Shown here: one piece after another, positions 39,521-48,683 of the stretch
Position numbering within the stretch: position 1 is the stretch's first letter
Layout: the number at the start of each line of letters is the position of its first letter
From: Pyrococcus furiosus DSM 3638
GTDB lineage: Archaea; Methanobacteriota_B; Thermococci; Thermococcales; Thermococcaceae
Reading direction: 5' to 3'
DNA length: 64,000 bases
Assembly (NCBI RefSeq): GCF_000007305.1
Contig: NC_003413.1
Coordinates: 1,173,318-1,237,317, forward strand
Notes under the pieces: generated by a model
What the model was told of the DNA's origin: nothing
Seen by the model: only the letters and a program-made list of their open reading frames with translations
The model's database searches: none
Translations under genes and position numbers: made by a program

Positions 39521-40944
39521 CCAACACCTCCAATCTCGCTAAATTCTAGCTCGATAACTTTCTTCAAAACTTCCACATATTCAAAAGGCAGATCCTCAAG
39601 AACTTCAGAGATAAAACCTAGGACAATTAGACTCTTTGCTTCTTCTTCTTTAATTCCTCTAGCCTTTAAGTAAAAGAGCTTGTCCTCGCTTAATTTCCCT
39701 GTAGTTGCTTCATGTATTATGCTTGCAGTTGGCTCATCGTTCTGATTGTGGGGATATGTATAGGCCTTGCTCTCTTTGTCCAATATTAGTGAATCACAAG
39801 AAACAGTTGCTGTTGAGTTTATTGCGCCTTTCATTATCCTCACAAGACCCCTATATATGTTAATGCCTCCGTTAGCACTTATACTCTTAGAAACTATCTT
39901 TGAGCTAGTATTAGGAGCTAAATGCCAAGTTTTTGCTCCAGTATCTTTCAAATAAGGTCCATTACTAAGGGAAACTACATATTGGGTAGTTTTTGCTCCA
40001 GGGCCTTTAAGTACGCTCGATGGGTATGTATAAGTTATCCTACTTCCTATGCTTCCCTCAATCCACTCTACGTATGCATTATCTTCGATTATTGCACGTT
40101 TATTATTGAAGTTAATCACATTTCTGCTCCAGTTTTGGATCGTAGTGAACTTAACAGTTGCATCTTTATGGGCATAGATTTCAACCATTCCATCATGGAA
40201 TGAAAATCCCTTGTACATTGGAGCACTACATCCTTCAATGAAATGGAGATAACTTCCCTCATCTGCAATTATTAATGTGTGCTCGAATTGCCCTTCTAAC
40301 GCAGAACCTATTACAAAGAACGCCTCAATTGGAAATGGTATCTTTACTCCCTTTGGAACATATACAAAGACCCCACCACTCCAGAGAGCATGGTGAAGGG
40401 CTGCAAATTTATGATCCCCAGGAGGAAAGACTTTTCCAAAGTATCTCTTGACTAAGTCAGGATACTTTCTTACAGCCTCCTCCATTGGCACCATAATTAT
40501 ACCCTTTTTCTCGAACTCTGCCTTCAATTTTGAGTATATACTCTCACTATCAAATACAGCGGTTAATCCGGAAAGAAACCTTTTTTCTATCTCTGGAATG
40601 TTTAGCCTTTCAAACGTCTTCCTAATGTTTTCAGGAAGATCATCCCAATCTCTTACTTCATTTTGAATTTCAGGTTTGGTGTATAATACTAGGTTATCCA
40701 AATCAAGTTCTTCAATTCCAACGACCCATTTCGGCATGGGCAATTTTTCAAAGAGTTCTAAGGCTTTTAATCGATGCCTTAACATCCAGGAGGGTTCATT
40801 TTTAACTTTAGATAACTCTTCAATAGTATCTCTACTAATTTTCCCCTTTATCTCAATCTCTTTAGGATACGGAACGGCAGTACCTAAGATTTCTTCTAAG
40901 GATCCCGCTTTTAGAATTTCTTCTAAGTGACTTTTACTCTTCAT
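39517..40944 (-). CDS. sufB: Fe-S cluster assembly scaffold SufB
   Basis: The 475-residue protein has GVFVYVPKGVKIPFPIEAFF, the EGCSAPMYKGFSFHDGMVEI region, the conserved cysteine in VSCDSLIL and the tail LSEDKLFYLKARGIKEEEA. With SufC and SufD it forms the SufBC2D scaffold for [4Fe-4S] assembly. The start overlaps the sufC stop by 11 bases. No SufS, SufE or SufU is near. Confidence 0.94.
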   Translation of the reverse strand: MKSKSHLEEILKAGSLEEILGTAVPYPKEIEIKGKISRDTIEELSKVKNEPSWMLRHRLKALELFEKLPMPKWVVGIEELDLDNLVLYTKPEIQNEVRDWDDLPENIRKTFERLNIPEIEKRFLSGLTAVFDSESIYSKLKAEFEKKGIIMVPMEEAVRKYPDLVKRYFGKVFPPGDHKFAALHHALWSGGVFVYVPKGVKIPFPIEAFFVIGSALEGQFEHTLIIADEGSYLHFIEGCSAPMYKGFSFHDGMVEIYAHKDATVKFTTIQNWSRNVINFNNKRAIIEDNAYVEWIEGSIGSRITYTYPSSVLKGPGAKTTQYVVSLSNGPYLKDTGAKTWHLAPNTSSKIVSKSISANGGINIYRGLVRIMKGAINSTATVSCDSLILDKESKAYTYPHNQNDEPTASIIHEATTGKLSEDKLFYLKARGIKEEEAKSLIVLGFISEVLEDLPFEYVEVLKKVIELEFSEIGGVG

Positions 40945-41665
40945 TGTCCCCCACCGCCGAATATCCTCTCTCTTCTATAATTTTGACAAGATCAATGCTT
41001 CCTGAGGCTACTATTTTTCCATTTTTTATTACGTGGACTTTTGTTGGATTTAGATACTCCAATATCCTTCCGTAGTGGGTAATCAAAAGCACTGACGTTC
41101 CCCGTTCGTAAAGTCTTCGTATAATTTTTGCTATTGTCTTTAAAGAATCGACGTCAACCCCACTGTCAGGTTCATCAAGAATCAAAAGTTTAGGTTCTAC
41201 TAAATAAGCCTGAAGCATCTCTAATTTCTTTCTTTCGCCTCCTGAAAATCCTACATTTAGAAACCTCGTTAGAATTGATTCATCTAGACCGAGTTCCTTG
41301 ATAGCCGTGTAAATAGCTTCATATGCTTTTATCTCGTCCATTCCTTTTAGATTTTTGAGAATTCTCTGTAGGAAATGAATTATCTTTACTCCATCTACTT
41401 CTACAGGGTGTTGAAAGCTCAGAAATATTCCTTTTTTTACACGTTCCTCTGGAGGAAGCGACGTTATTTCCTCTCCTTCGAATAGTATACTCCCCTGTAT
41501 AACTTTATACTTGGGATGGCCAGCGATTGTTAGTGCTAAGGTCGATTTTCCACTTCCATTAGGTCCCATTACTACGTGGAGTTCGTTCTCTCCAATATTT
41601 AAGTTAATGCCCTTGAGTATTTCTTTATCTTCGACTTTAACCCATAGATTCTCTACTTTTAGCAT
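40934..41665 (-). CDS. sufC: Fe-S assembly ATPase SufC
   Basis: The 243-residue ABC ATPase has Walker A MGPNGSGKSTLA near residue 34, signature FSGGERKKLEML near 142, Walker B LLILDEPDSGVD near 164 and the H-loop THYGR. The SufC-specific QHPVEVDGV segment is present. ATG 41665 follows GGTGATC; an in-frame ATG at 41677 is four codons upstream. It is the first gene of the suf operon. Confidence 0.94.
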   Translation of the reverse strand: MLKVENLWVKVEDKEILKGINLNIGENELHVVMGPNGSGKSTLALTIAGHPKYKVIQGSILFEGEEITSLPPEERVKKGIFLSFQHPVEVDGVKIIHFLQRILKNLKGMDEIKAYEAIYTAIKELGLDESILTRFLNVGFSGGERKKLEMLQAYLVEPKLLILDEPDSGVDVDSLKTIAKIIRRLYERGTSVLLITHYGRILEYLNPTKVHVIKNGKIVASGSIDLVKIIEERGYSAVGDNEE

Positions 41666-41690
41666 GGTGATCACCATTCCTAACTTGTCT

Positions 41691-41746
41691 AATTTTGAGT
41701 AAAAATATACATTTTTAAGTCTTTCTTACCCAAATTTGGGTAAAAT
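41691..41746. promoter_or_regulatory. suf promoter with 18-bp palindrome (operator candidate)
   Basis: TTACCCAAATTTGGGTAA (41726-41743) is a perfect inverted repeat. A related half-site, TTTTGAGTAAAA (41693-41704), lies 30 bases away. AT-rich TATA-like DNA on the minus strand (TTAAAAATG near 41711-41719) lies between them. The pair brackets the core promoter of sufC, in the 77-base gap after thiI. No poly-T follows, so it is not a simple terminator. Confidence 0.55.
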
Positions 41747-41754
41747 ATAGAGGG

Positions 41755-42846
41755 TTACAGAAGACCCTCTTTTCTAAGCTCATCTCTTATAAAATAAAAT
41801 TCAGTGATCTTTCCTTGTGTAATAACTCTGTTGGGTCTAAAGGGACATTCACAATAGGGGTACTCCAAGAACGCATCGTAGGTACCTATTCTTTTTGCTA
41901 TTGAAACAATTTCTTCTTTATCAAAACCGATTAATGGCCTGTATATTGGATAATCCACACTGATGGTTTCTATGAATAAGTTGCTAAGCGTTTGAGAAGC
42001 AACTTGACCCAGGGAGTCACCCGTAACTATTCCCAGTGCTCCTTCTTCTTTTGCAATTTCTGCTGCTCTTTTTAACATTGCAATTTTGCAGAGTATGCAT
42101 GTCCATTCTCTTTTTTGAAGTTTGGCTAGCACTGAAACATAAGGTTTCAAAATTTCAAAATGATTCTCTACTATTAACTCTATTGGCTCAGGGGAGTAAT
42201 CACTAAGTATCTCGACAACTTTCTCCACAACTTTTTTGGCATTAGTTCCTTGATCAAAATGAAGGGCTATTACTTCTGCTCCTCTTTTCAGCATTAAAAA
42301 TGCTGCCACTGGAGAATCAATTCCTCCACTTATTAGAGCAACTACCTTTCCTTGAGTTCCGACAGGAAGCCCTCCAACTCCCTTAATCTTCTCGAAAAAC
42401 ACGTAGGCTTTTCCATCAATTATTTCTATTCCTATAACTAACTCAGGATTTTCTAAGTCAACTTTCCACCCAAACTCTTTCACTACAAATTCTCCAATTT
42501 CTTTGTTAATCTCAAGAGATGTTTTTAGAAATGTTTTATCTAATCTCTGCGTCTCTACTTTAAAGCTTTTTGGATTAAAACCCATAAGAGTCTTTTTAAG
42601 GTAATTTGGAATCTCTTCATATTCCATAACCTCTGCTGGGGATACAGAAACTACTCCTGGCGTCTTTGCAATTATATTTGTAGCTTCATTTGGAGCATCG
42701 ACTAATATCCTACCCCTTGAAATTTTTGTCTTTCCTGGAATTCCTTTTCTCTTGAGTATTTTTTCTATATTATCAGCTAGCTTTTTTTCAAATTCTTTTC
42801 GTTTTCCCCTTTTTATTGCAATTTCACCATATCTAACAATAATCAT
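41755..42846 (-). CDS. thiI: tRNA 4-thiouridine sulfurtransferase ThiI
   Basis: The 363-residue protein has an N-terminal ferredoxin-like and THUMP region, the PP-loop ALISGGIDSPVAAFLML near residue 170, and no C-terminal rhodanese domain. Cysteines WTCILCK near 250 and EYPYCECPFRPNR near 330 suggest the archaeal Fe-S-dependent ThiI that takes sulfide instead of rhodanese persulfide. It modifies U8 of tRNA. It is 2 bases from the E1-like gene and just upstream of suf. Confidence 0.92.
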   Translation of the reverse strand: MIIVRYGEIAIKRGKRKEFEKKLADNIEKILKRKGIPGKTKISRGRILVDAPNEATNIIAKTPGVVSVSPAEVMEYEEIPNYLKKTLMGFNPKSFKVETQRLDKTFLKTSLEINKEIGEFVVKEFGWKVDLENPELVIGIEIIDGKAYVFFEKIKGVGGLPVGTQGKVVALISGGIDSPVAAFLMLKRGAEVIALHFDQGTNAKKVVEKVVEILSDYSPEPIELIVENHFEILKPYVSVLAKLQKREWTCILCKIAMLKRAAEIAKEEGALGIVTGDSLGQVASQTLSNLFIETISVDYPIYRPLIGFDKEEIVSIAKRIGTYDAFLEYPYCECPFRPNRVITQGKITEFYFIRDELRKEGLL

Positions 42847-42848
42847 TG

Positions 42849-43811
42849 TTATCCACCTAAGTATCTGGCGAAAATGTTCTTTGCAGTTTTTTCATCCTCT
42901 GCTCCTCTTATAATCATTCTCCCTCCTTTGAATATAAGAACTTCGTAGTCTTCATCTTCAAACTGGATAAACTGAGAGGTCAAAATGTATTCAATTCCCA
43001 TTTCTTCTAATCTTTTAGCAAGATCTTCAAGGTCTACCTCAAGCCTCTCAGGAGGTACTACTTGTATTGATCCATCACACATTCTCTCGATTTTTATTTG
43101 CTTCTCCAGAAATGTTAATTCTTTTCTAACACATGCAGGACAATCATCTCTCCTGGGAATCTCAATTTTTTCAAATTCTAGTGTTTTTGTGTCAAAGAAT
43201 ATGAGTTCGCTCTTGACTTCCTCTCCTAGCAGGATTTTCGTTGCGAGGCTTACTGCAATTGCAGCAGCTAGTGGGGGTACATAGCTCATGATTCCTGCTG
43301 TGGCACATGTTGGTAGAGGACGGGAGGGCAATTTGGGCATTATACACCTAAAACATGCAGTTTTTTCTGGGATAATTGGCATTATATTGCCGTAAGTAGC
43401 TAAAACACCCACATATATCCATGGTTTTCCAGTTTTTATTGCGTAGTCATTTATTACCTGTCTAGTATATATATTGTCCGTCCCATCAAGTATGAGATCA
43501 GCTTCGTCTAAGAGATAAAGAGTTCCTGGGTTTAAATCTTCGAAATATCCTTTAACACCAAACCTATCTCTAAGCACGTCAACCTTTGGCCTTCCAATGT
43601 CTTTTTCCGTATAGATTGTTCTGGGAATATCACTCGCCTCTACAAAATCCCTATCCACTACTATTATTTCACCAACCCCCAATTTTTTGAGAAAGTAAAC
43701 TTCCCAACTTCCTAAAGCTCCAGCTCCTACAACAGCAACCTTTTTCTCTTGGAGTTTTCTCTGTCCTTCAATTCCTATTATGGGAAAATGCCTTGAAAAG
43801 TCAATTCTCAT
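42849..43811 (-). CDS. E1-like ubiquitin-like protein activator (ThiF/MoeB/UbaA family)
   Basis: The 320-residue enzyme has the adenylation domain VAVVGAGALGSWEVYFLKK near residue 29, DGTDNIYTRQVINDYA near 114, the zinc CxxC pairs ACFRCIMPK and DCPACVR, and the candidate catalytic cysteine in LPTCATAGIMSYVPP. About 80 further residues at the C-terminus are unlike MoeB's rhodanese tail. It activates small modifier/sulfur-carrier proteins for molybdopterin synthesis and tRNA thiolation. Grouped with thiI. Confidence 0.9.
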   Translation of the reverse strand: MRIDFSRHFPIIGIEGQRKLQEKKVAVVGAGALGSWEVYFLKKLGVGEIIVVDRDFVEASDIPRTIYTEKDIGRPKVDVLRDRFGVKGYFEDLNPGTLYLLDEADLILDGTDNIYTRQVINDYAIKTGKPWIYVGVLATYGNIMPIIPEKTACFRCIMPKLPSRPLPTCATAGIMSYVPPLAAAIAVSLATKILLGEEVKSELIFFDTKTLEFEKIEIPRRDDCPACVRKELTFLEKQIKIERMCDGSIQVVPPERLEVDLEDLAKRLEEMGIEYILTSQFIQFEDEDYEVLIFKGGRMIIRGAEDEKTAKNIFARYLGG

Positions 43812-43900
43812 GCTCTCACCCTACTTAGATTGATATTTGGGAATTAATAAATTAACTGATGATCAGCAACCCTTATAGACTTCAAAACTAAGTAAGATAC

Positions 43901-44470
43901 ATGAAGATTTTGGTAGTGGCACCTTGCCTCTTAACTCCTTTCTATGTTTACAGGGGTCCTAAAGACAAAGAATACAAAACATCAAGTGAACTGAGAAAAC
44001 TTTTAGCTGAGCTTAGTGATGAATGGTTTATTTTCCTTTATCCCTGTCCAGAACTCTTAGCCGTAGGATGGCCGAGACCTCCAATGAGTAGAGAAGTCTT
44101 AGAAAGGCTGGGAACGAGGGAAAGATCAAAGATAATCGCCGATTTTATAGGGAGGGTGTTGACGGAAGAAAAGCCAGAAAAAGTTGTGTTTGTTGGAGTT
44201 AAGGGATCTCCCACTTGTGGAGTTTTCACAACGACCTCTAGCAATCCTGATGAATTTCCTTATGTGGCTGTTCAGGAGTTCTTCTACCTATCAAAGGAAG
44301 AGAGATTGAGGAAGTACAAAGAGTTGACAAAAAACTTCAAAGTTATTAATGCTCCTGGGCTCTTGTTTGAAATATTAATGGCAAGGTTTCCAGAAGCAAT
44401 ATTCGTTGAATTTGATAAGGATAATATAGAGGAGAGCATTAGAAGAATAAGAGAAGTAGTCAAAGAATAG
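43901..44470 (+). CDS. TudS/DUF523-like Fe-S protein (thiouracil desulfidase family)
   Basis: The 189-residue protein has the DUF523 cysteine pattern: APCLL (Cys9), YPCPELLAVGWPRPP (Cys near 49) and VKGSPTCGVF (Cys near 106), three ligands of a [4Fe-4S] cluster that takes sulfur from thiolated bases in characterised TudS. The protein is longer and more divergent than bacterial forms. It is divergent from the E1-like and thiI genes, so a link to thiolated RNA turnover is attractive. Confidence 0.75.
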   Translation: MKILVVAPCLLTPFYVYRGPKDKEYKTSSELRKLLAELSDEWFIFLYPCPELLAVGWPRPPMSREVLERLGTRERSKIIADFIGRVLTEEKPEKVVFVGVKGSPTCGVFTTTSSNPDEFPYVAVQEFFYLSKEERLRKYKELTKNFKVINAPGLLFEILMARFPEAIFVEFDKDNIEESIRRIREVVKE

Positions 44471-44532
44471 AAACATTTAAAAACCCCTAAGAATTTAGTT
44501 AATTTTGGTAAGAAAAATCGGGAGGTGGGAAA

Positions 44533-45291
44533 ATGGTGTACGTTGCAGTACTTGCAAACATAGCGGGAAACTTACCGGCACTAACAGCAGCATTATCGAG
44601 AATAGAGGAGATGAGAGAGGAAGGGTACGAGATTGAGAAGTACTATATTTTAGGAAACATAGTTGGCTTGTTCCCATATCCAAAAGAGGTTATTGAGGTT
44701 ATAAAAGACTTGACCAAGAAGGAAAATGTGAAGATAATTAGAGGAAAATATGACCAGATAATTGCAATGAGTGATCCTCATGCCACAGATCCTGGGTATA
44801 TAGATAAGCTCGAGCTTCCTGGCCATGTAAAGAAGGCCTTAAAGTTCACTTGGGAAAAGCTTGGGCATGAGGGAAGAGAGTACCTTAGGGATCTTCCAAT
44901 ATATCTGGTTGATAAAATTGGAGGCAATGAGGTATTTGGAGTCTATGGCAGTCCTATAAACCCCTTCGACGGAGAAGTTCTTGCTGAGCAACCCACCAGC
45001 TACTACGAGGCCATTATGAGGCCCGTAAAAGACTACGAAATGCTCATAGTAGCAAGTCCGATGTATCCGGTAGATGCGATGACAAGATACGGAAGAGTTG
45101 TCTGCCCAGGAAGCGTTGGCTTCCCGCCTGGAAAGGAACACAAGGCAACATTTGCCTTAGTTGATGTAGATACCTTAAAACCAAAGTTCATAGAGGTTGA
45201 ATACGATAAGAAGATAATCGAGGAAAGAATTAGGGCAGAAGGCTTACCTGAGGAAATCATTAAGATCTTATATCACGGAGGAAGGCCATAA
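44533..45291 (+). CDS. Calcineurin-like phosphoesterase homologue lacking metal ligands
   Basis: The 252-residue protein has the phosphoesterase layout but changed signature motifs: LANIAGNLPAL (Asp and His lost from SDxHGN), ILGNIVG for GDxVG, RGKYDQ for GNHD, and ASPMYP for GHTHxP. VCPGSVGFP near residue 195 is normal. It matches the P. furiosus protein with a known structural-genomics fold. It is probably not a metal-dependent phosphatase. Good GGGAGGTGG site and a leader of its own. Confidence 0.85.
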   Translation: MVYVAVLANIAGNLPALTAALSRIEEMREEGYEIEKYYILGNIVGLFPYPKEVIEVIKDLTKKENVKIIRGKYDQIIAMSDPHATDPGYIDKLELPGHVKKALKFTWEKLGHEGREYLRDLPIYLVDKIGGNEVFGVYGSPINPFDGEVLAEQPTSYYEAIMRPVKDYEMLIVASPMYPVDAMTRYGRVVCPGSVGFPPGKEHKATFALVDVDTLKPKFIEVEYDKKIIEERIRAEGLPEEIIKILYHGGRP

Positions 45292-46552
45292 CTTTTTCTA
45301 TATCCTTTATTTCTGTAATAAGGTAAATCAAAATTGTATAAGGGAATTTTAGGGACAACAATTGTAGAGGAATAGCTAAAAGGGTTGGTTTTAGTATTTT
45401 CGCGTTTATATTGAATTTTCTCTTGCTTTCCCACAAGACCAGTGCAAAAATTATTGCGTAACCAAGGGTGAGGCCTAAAAGGGTTCCTATAGCTCCTAAT
45501 CTGGGGATTAAAAGAATCCAAAATATTCCTGACACCATGGCACCAATCAGAGAAAATATTGCTGATTTTTTCACAAACTTCGTTGCTGTTAGAAGGTTAA
45601 TCAGTGGATTGTATGCTATGTACAACTCAACTCCTATTAGAGCTAAAAGAAGTTCTGCTCCCATCTTAATGTTAAACAGCACCTCAACAAATGACTTTGC
45701 AAAAATTAATCCAAAGACTAGTAGGGAGGAGAAAAGAGATAAAAGTAAAGTTGAGTTTTCGGCCAGTTCTTTTATTGCTTTATCATCCCCTTTAGCGTAG
45801 TCATAGGCATAGAGAGGGACTATCGCAGATTGGAGTATTTGTGGGAGGTAAGAAAGTAGGAACGCCGTTGAGAGCGCCACAGAGACTATTCCCGCCTCGA
45901 TGTTTCCTGCAAGCTTTTCCGTAAGAAAATAGGGTGCTTGTAGTAGAAATATCCCCGCAATAGTGCCTAGAAATGCCCATGTTGAAAAGCCAATAAGTGC
46001 TTTAGTATCTTCTCTCCCTGGGAGACCAATTAAGCTTCTCGATACAAGGTAAGAGAGTGAGAAAATTCCAATTGTTCCCAGGAGGAGATAATAAGGAAGA
46101 AGAGGTCCATCTAAAAAGCCAAGGAGGAAAAATGGGAAGGCTAATATAACAGAATAAGCATAAAGTTCGCCTTTGTGAAGTCCATAAATAAAGCTTCTAA
46201 AAGTTAGTTGAATTGCCCTTAGTACTGAAAGCAGAGCGACATGAAAGTTTAAGGGAATTAGAATTAAACCCAGAAAGGGAAACGTGAAGGAAATTCCGGT
46301 GAGCTTTTTTATCCTATTGTATTCTCCTTTTCCCAGGAATTCGGAGGTAAATTTCCCCAGGCCAACTGAGAAAAATGCCAAAAATCCAGCTACAAAAAAT
46401 GCTTGCGAAATTATAGAGTTAGTATATCCAAGGGTTTCAACCCCATACTTTCTCCCTATGATGACGTTATATAGGAATCTGCTCCCCCCAAATATTCCTA
46501 AGGCTACTAAACTTGCAATTGAATGCCTCACCATAACTTTCTTTCTGTCCAT
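45260..46552 (-). CDS. Polysaccharide/lipid flippase (MOP superfamily)
   Basis: The 430-residue protein has about twelve to fourteen membrane helices and the N-terminal phrase ASLVALGIFGGSRFLYNVIIGRKYGVETLGY, typical of Wzx/RfbX polysaccharide biosynthesis transporters. It flips lipid-linked sugars across the membrane. The substrate is unknown and no glycosyltransferase is adjacent. Its end overlaps the convergent gene by 32 bases. Confidence 0.85.
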   Translation of the reverse strand: MDRKKVMVRHSIASLVALGIFGGSRFLYNVIIGRKYGVETLGYTNSIISQAFFVAGFLAFFSVGLGKFTSEFLGKGEYNRIKKLTGISFTFPFLGLILIPLNFHVALLSVLRAIQLTFRSFIYGLHKGELYAYSVILAFPFFLLGFLDGPLLPYYLLLGTIGIFSLSYLVSRSLIGLPGREDTKALIGFSTWAFLGTIAGIFLLQAPYFLTEKLAGNIEAGIVSVALSTAFLLSYLPQILQSAIVPLYAYDYAKGDDKAIKELAENSTLLLSLFSSLLVFGLIFAKSFVEVLFNIKMGAELLLALIGVELYIAYNPLINLLTATKFVKKSAIFSLIGAMVSGIFWILLIPRLGAIGTLLGLTLGYAIIFALVLWESKRKFNINAKILKPTLLAIPLQLLSLKFPYTILIYLITEIKDIEKVMAFLRDIRS

Positions 46553-46619
46553 GGATATCGAGCGAAAATTAACAAAACTTATTTAAAAATAATCTCCCGC
46601 TTTACCTTAGGTGGGTTGG

Positions 46620-48059
46620 ATGGTAGAGAGAAAGAAGTGGAGTGAAAACTTCAGTGAGTGGTTTAATGAAGTAATAGAGGAGGCTGGAATCCTAGACAAA
46701 AGGTACCCTGTAAAAGGAATGAACGTCTGGCTTCCATATGGGCTTAAAATAATGAAGAACATTGAAAAATTCATTCATGAAGAGATGGAGAGAACGGACC
46801 ATCAGGAAGTTCTCTTTCCAGCTTTAATCCCTGAAACTGAGTTCCAAAAGGAGGCCGAGCATATTGCTGGCTTTGAGGGAGAGGTTTTCTGGGTAACCCA
46901 TGCTGGCCATGAGCCGTTGGATGTTAGATTAGTTTTGAGGCCAACAAGTGAAACTGCAATGTACTCAATGTTTGCCCTCTGGATAAGGTCTCACGCTGAT
47001 TTGCCTTTCAAGGTTTACCAGATAGTCAACGTGTATAGGTATGAGACAAAGCACACTAGGCCTCTAATTAGAGTTAGGGAAATTAGCAGGTTCTTTGAGG
47101 CCCACACAGCTCATGCAGACTTTGAAGATGCAGAGAGACAGATAAAGGAAGACCTTGAGATCTTTGATAACCTAATGAAAAAGCTAGCAATAGCATATGT
47201 CATATCTAAAAGGCCAGAATGGGACAAGTTCCCAGGAGCTTACTACTCCCTGGGAGCTGAAGTTGTAATGCCCGATGGAAGAACCTTGCAGATAGGAACG
47301 ATGCACAACTATAAGCAGAACTTTGCCAAGGCATACAACATCCTCTATGAGAAGGAGGACGGTACTCACGACTACGTTCACCAGACCACGTTTGGCATGA
47401 GTGAAAGATTGCTAGCTGCAGTCATAGCAATTCACGGAGACGACAGGGGAATGGTTCTTCCACCAACCATAGCCCCAATCCAAGTTGTTATAGTTCCAAT
47501 CCCAAAGAAGGGAAGTGAAGAGGAAGTTTACTCATATGCAAGAGAGATTGAGGAAGAGCTAAAGCTTGCTGGAATAAGGGTGCACTTAGACTTGAGAGAC
47601 AAGAGGCCTGGATGGAAGTTTTACGATTGGGAGCTTAAGGGGGTTCCAGTGAGAATTGAAGTTGGGCCGAGGGATGCCGCTGAAAAGACCGTTGTTCTTG
47701 CAAGGAGGGACAAGCTCGAAAAGATAACGGTTTCAAGGGAAGAGCTAGTTGATAAAGTTAGGGAGCTGTTTGATGACATAATGCAGTACCTCTACGAGAG
47801 GGCCAAAGAGTGGTTGGAGAGCCACATCAAACGGGTTGACACAATTGAAGAGGCCAAGGAACTATTCAATGACAGGAGAGGTATAGTGGAGATTCCATGG
47901 TGTGGAGAGGAGGAGTGTGGACTTAAAATGGAAGAGGAGCTGGAGGCTAAAATGCTTGGAATCCCTTATCCTGAGGAGAGTGCAAGGGTGGAAGGTAAGA
48001 AGTGTCCCGTATGTGGTAGGGAAGCTAAATTCATAGCTAGGTTTGCAAGAACGTACTGA
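46620..48059 (+). CDS. proS: Prolyl-tRNA synthetase (archaeal/eukaryal type)
   Basis: ATG 46620 follows TTAGGTGGG, giving 479 residues. Class II motifs are visible: [16 protein letters not shown] (motif 2 region), FRYET-like [36 protein letters not shown], then an anticodon-binding domain and a C-terminal zinc-type domain (WCGEEECG and KKCPVCGRE) ending ARFARTY. It charges tRNA-Pro. Confidence 0.96.
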
Positions 48060-48074
48060 GGGGGTTCCTCCCCC
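48060..48074 (+). promoter_or_regulatory. Hairpin covering the UPF0200 ribosome binding site
   Basis: GGGGGTTCCTCCCCC (five G-C pairs, 5-base loop) ends right at the ATG at 48075. The G run is the ribosome binding site of that gene, and the stop codon of proS overlaps its edge. Translation of proS would melt it, so coupling is a natural reading. Confidence 0.5.
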
Positions 48075-48635
48075 ATGATACTTCTTTTGACAGGAATGCC
48101 AGGCTCGGGAAAGGGTGTTGTGGCTAGAGAGTTCGAAAAAAGAGGAATACCTGTTGTTTCAATGGGGGATGCAATTAGGGAGGAGGCAGAAAAAAGGGGT
48201 ATTCCAAAGACTCCCGAAGGATTAAAAGAAGTGAGCTTAAAAGTAAGGGAAGAATTGGGGCCAGGAGCTGTCGCCATTCTTACAGTACCCAAGGTTAGGA
48301 AATTATTGGAACTAAATCCAGTTGTTGTGGTGGAGGGGGTTAGAAGTCCCTACGAAGTAGAAGAATTCAGAAAAGAATTCAAAAACGAAGAGATAAAGGT
48401 TGTGGCAATTCATTCCTCTCCAAAATCTAGATTCCAGAGACTATTAAAGAGGCAGAGAAGTGATGATCCGAAGACCTGGGAGGAATTTGTAGAGAGAGAT
48501 AGGAAGGAGTTAAACTTCGGCATTGGAGAGGTCATAGCCCTAGCGGATTACATAATAGTTAATGAGTGTGGTTTTGATCAATTAAAGGCAAACATAGAGA
48601 AGCTAATCTCCATGATTTTTGATGGGAAGATTTAA
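48075..48635 (+). CDS. UPF0200 P-loop nucleotide kinase-like protein
   Basis: The 186-residue protein has Walker A LTGMPGSGKGVVA, VVSMGDAIREEAEKRGI near residue 33 and VVEGVRSPYEVEEF near 88. It resembles dephospho-CoA kinase and adenylate kinase, and belongs to the UPF0200 family; a role in coenzyme A metabolism is suggested but not shown. It starts 15 bases after proS. Confidence 0.85.
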   Translation: MILLLTGMPGSGKGVVAREFEKRGIPVVSMGDAIREEAEKRGIPKTPEGLKEVSLKVREELGPGAVAILTVPKVRKLLELNPVVVVEGVRSPYEVEEFRKEFKNEEIKVVAIHSSPKSRFQRLLKRQRSDDPKTWEEFVERDRKELNFGIGEVIALADYIIVNECGFDQLKANIEKLISMIFDGKI

Positions 48636-48651
48636 AAGTTTAACCTAGGTA

Positions 48652-48659
48652 TTTATAAA
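48652..48659 (+). promoter_or_regulatory. TATA box of the TBP gene
   Basis: TTTATAAA, 32 bases upstream of the TBP start codon. The GGGGGTG site (48673-48679) would lie near the predicted transcript start, so the transcript may begin slightly earlier or be nearly leaderless. Confidence 0.55.
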
Positions 48660-48683
48660 AGGCTTTTTAAAGGGGGTGCTAAG

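Noticed and set aside
41726-41743. thiI terminator hairpin
   Set aside because: The palindrome is followed by A-rich, not T-rich, DNA in the direction of thiI transcription and has a related half-site near the sufC promoter, so an operator reading is preferred.
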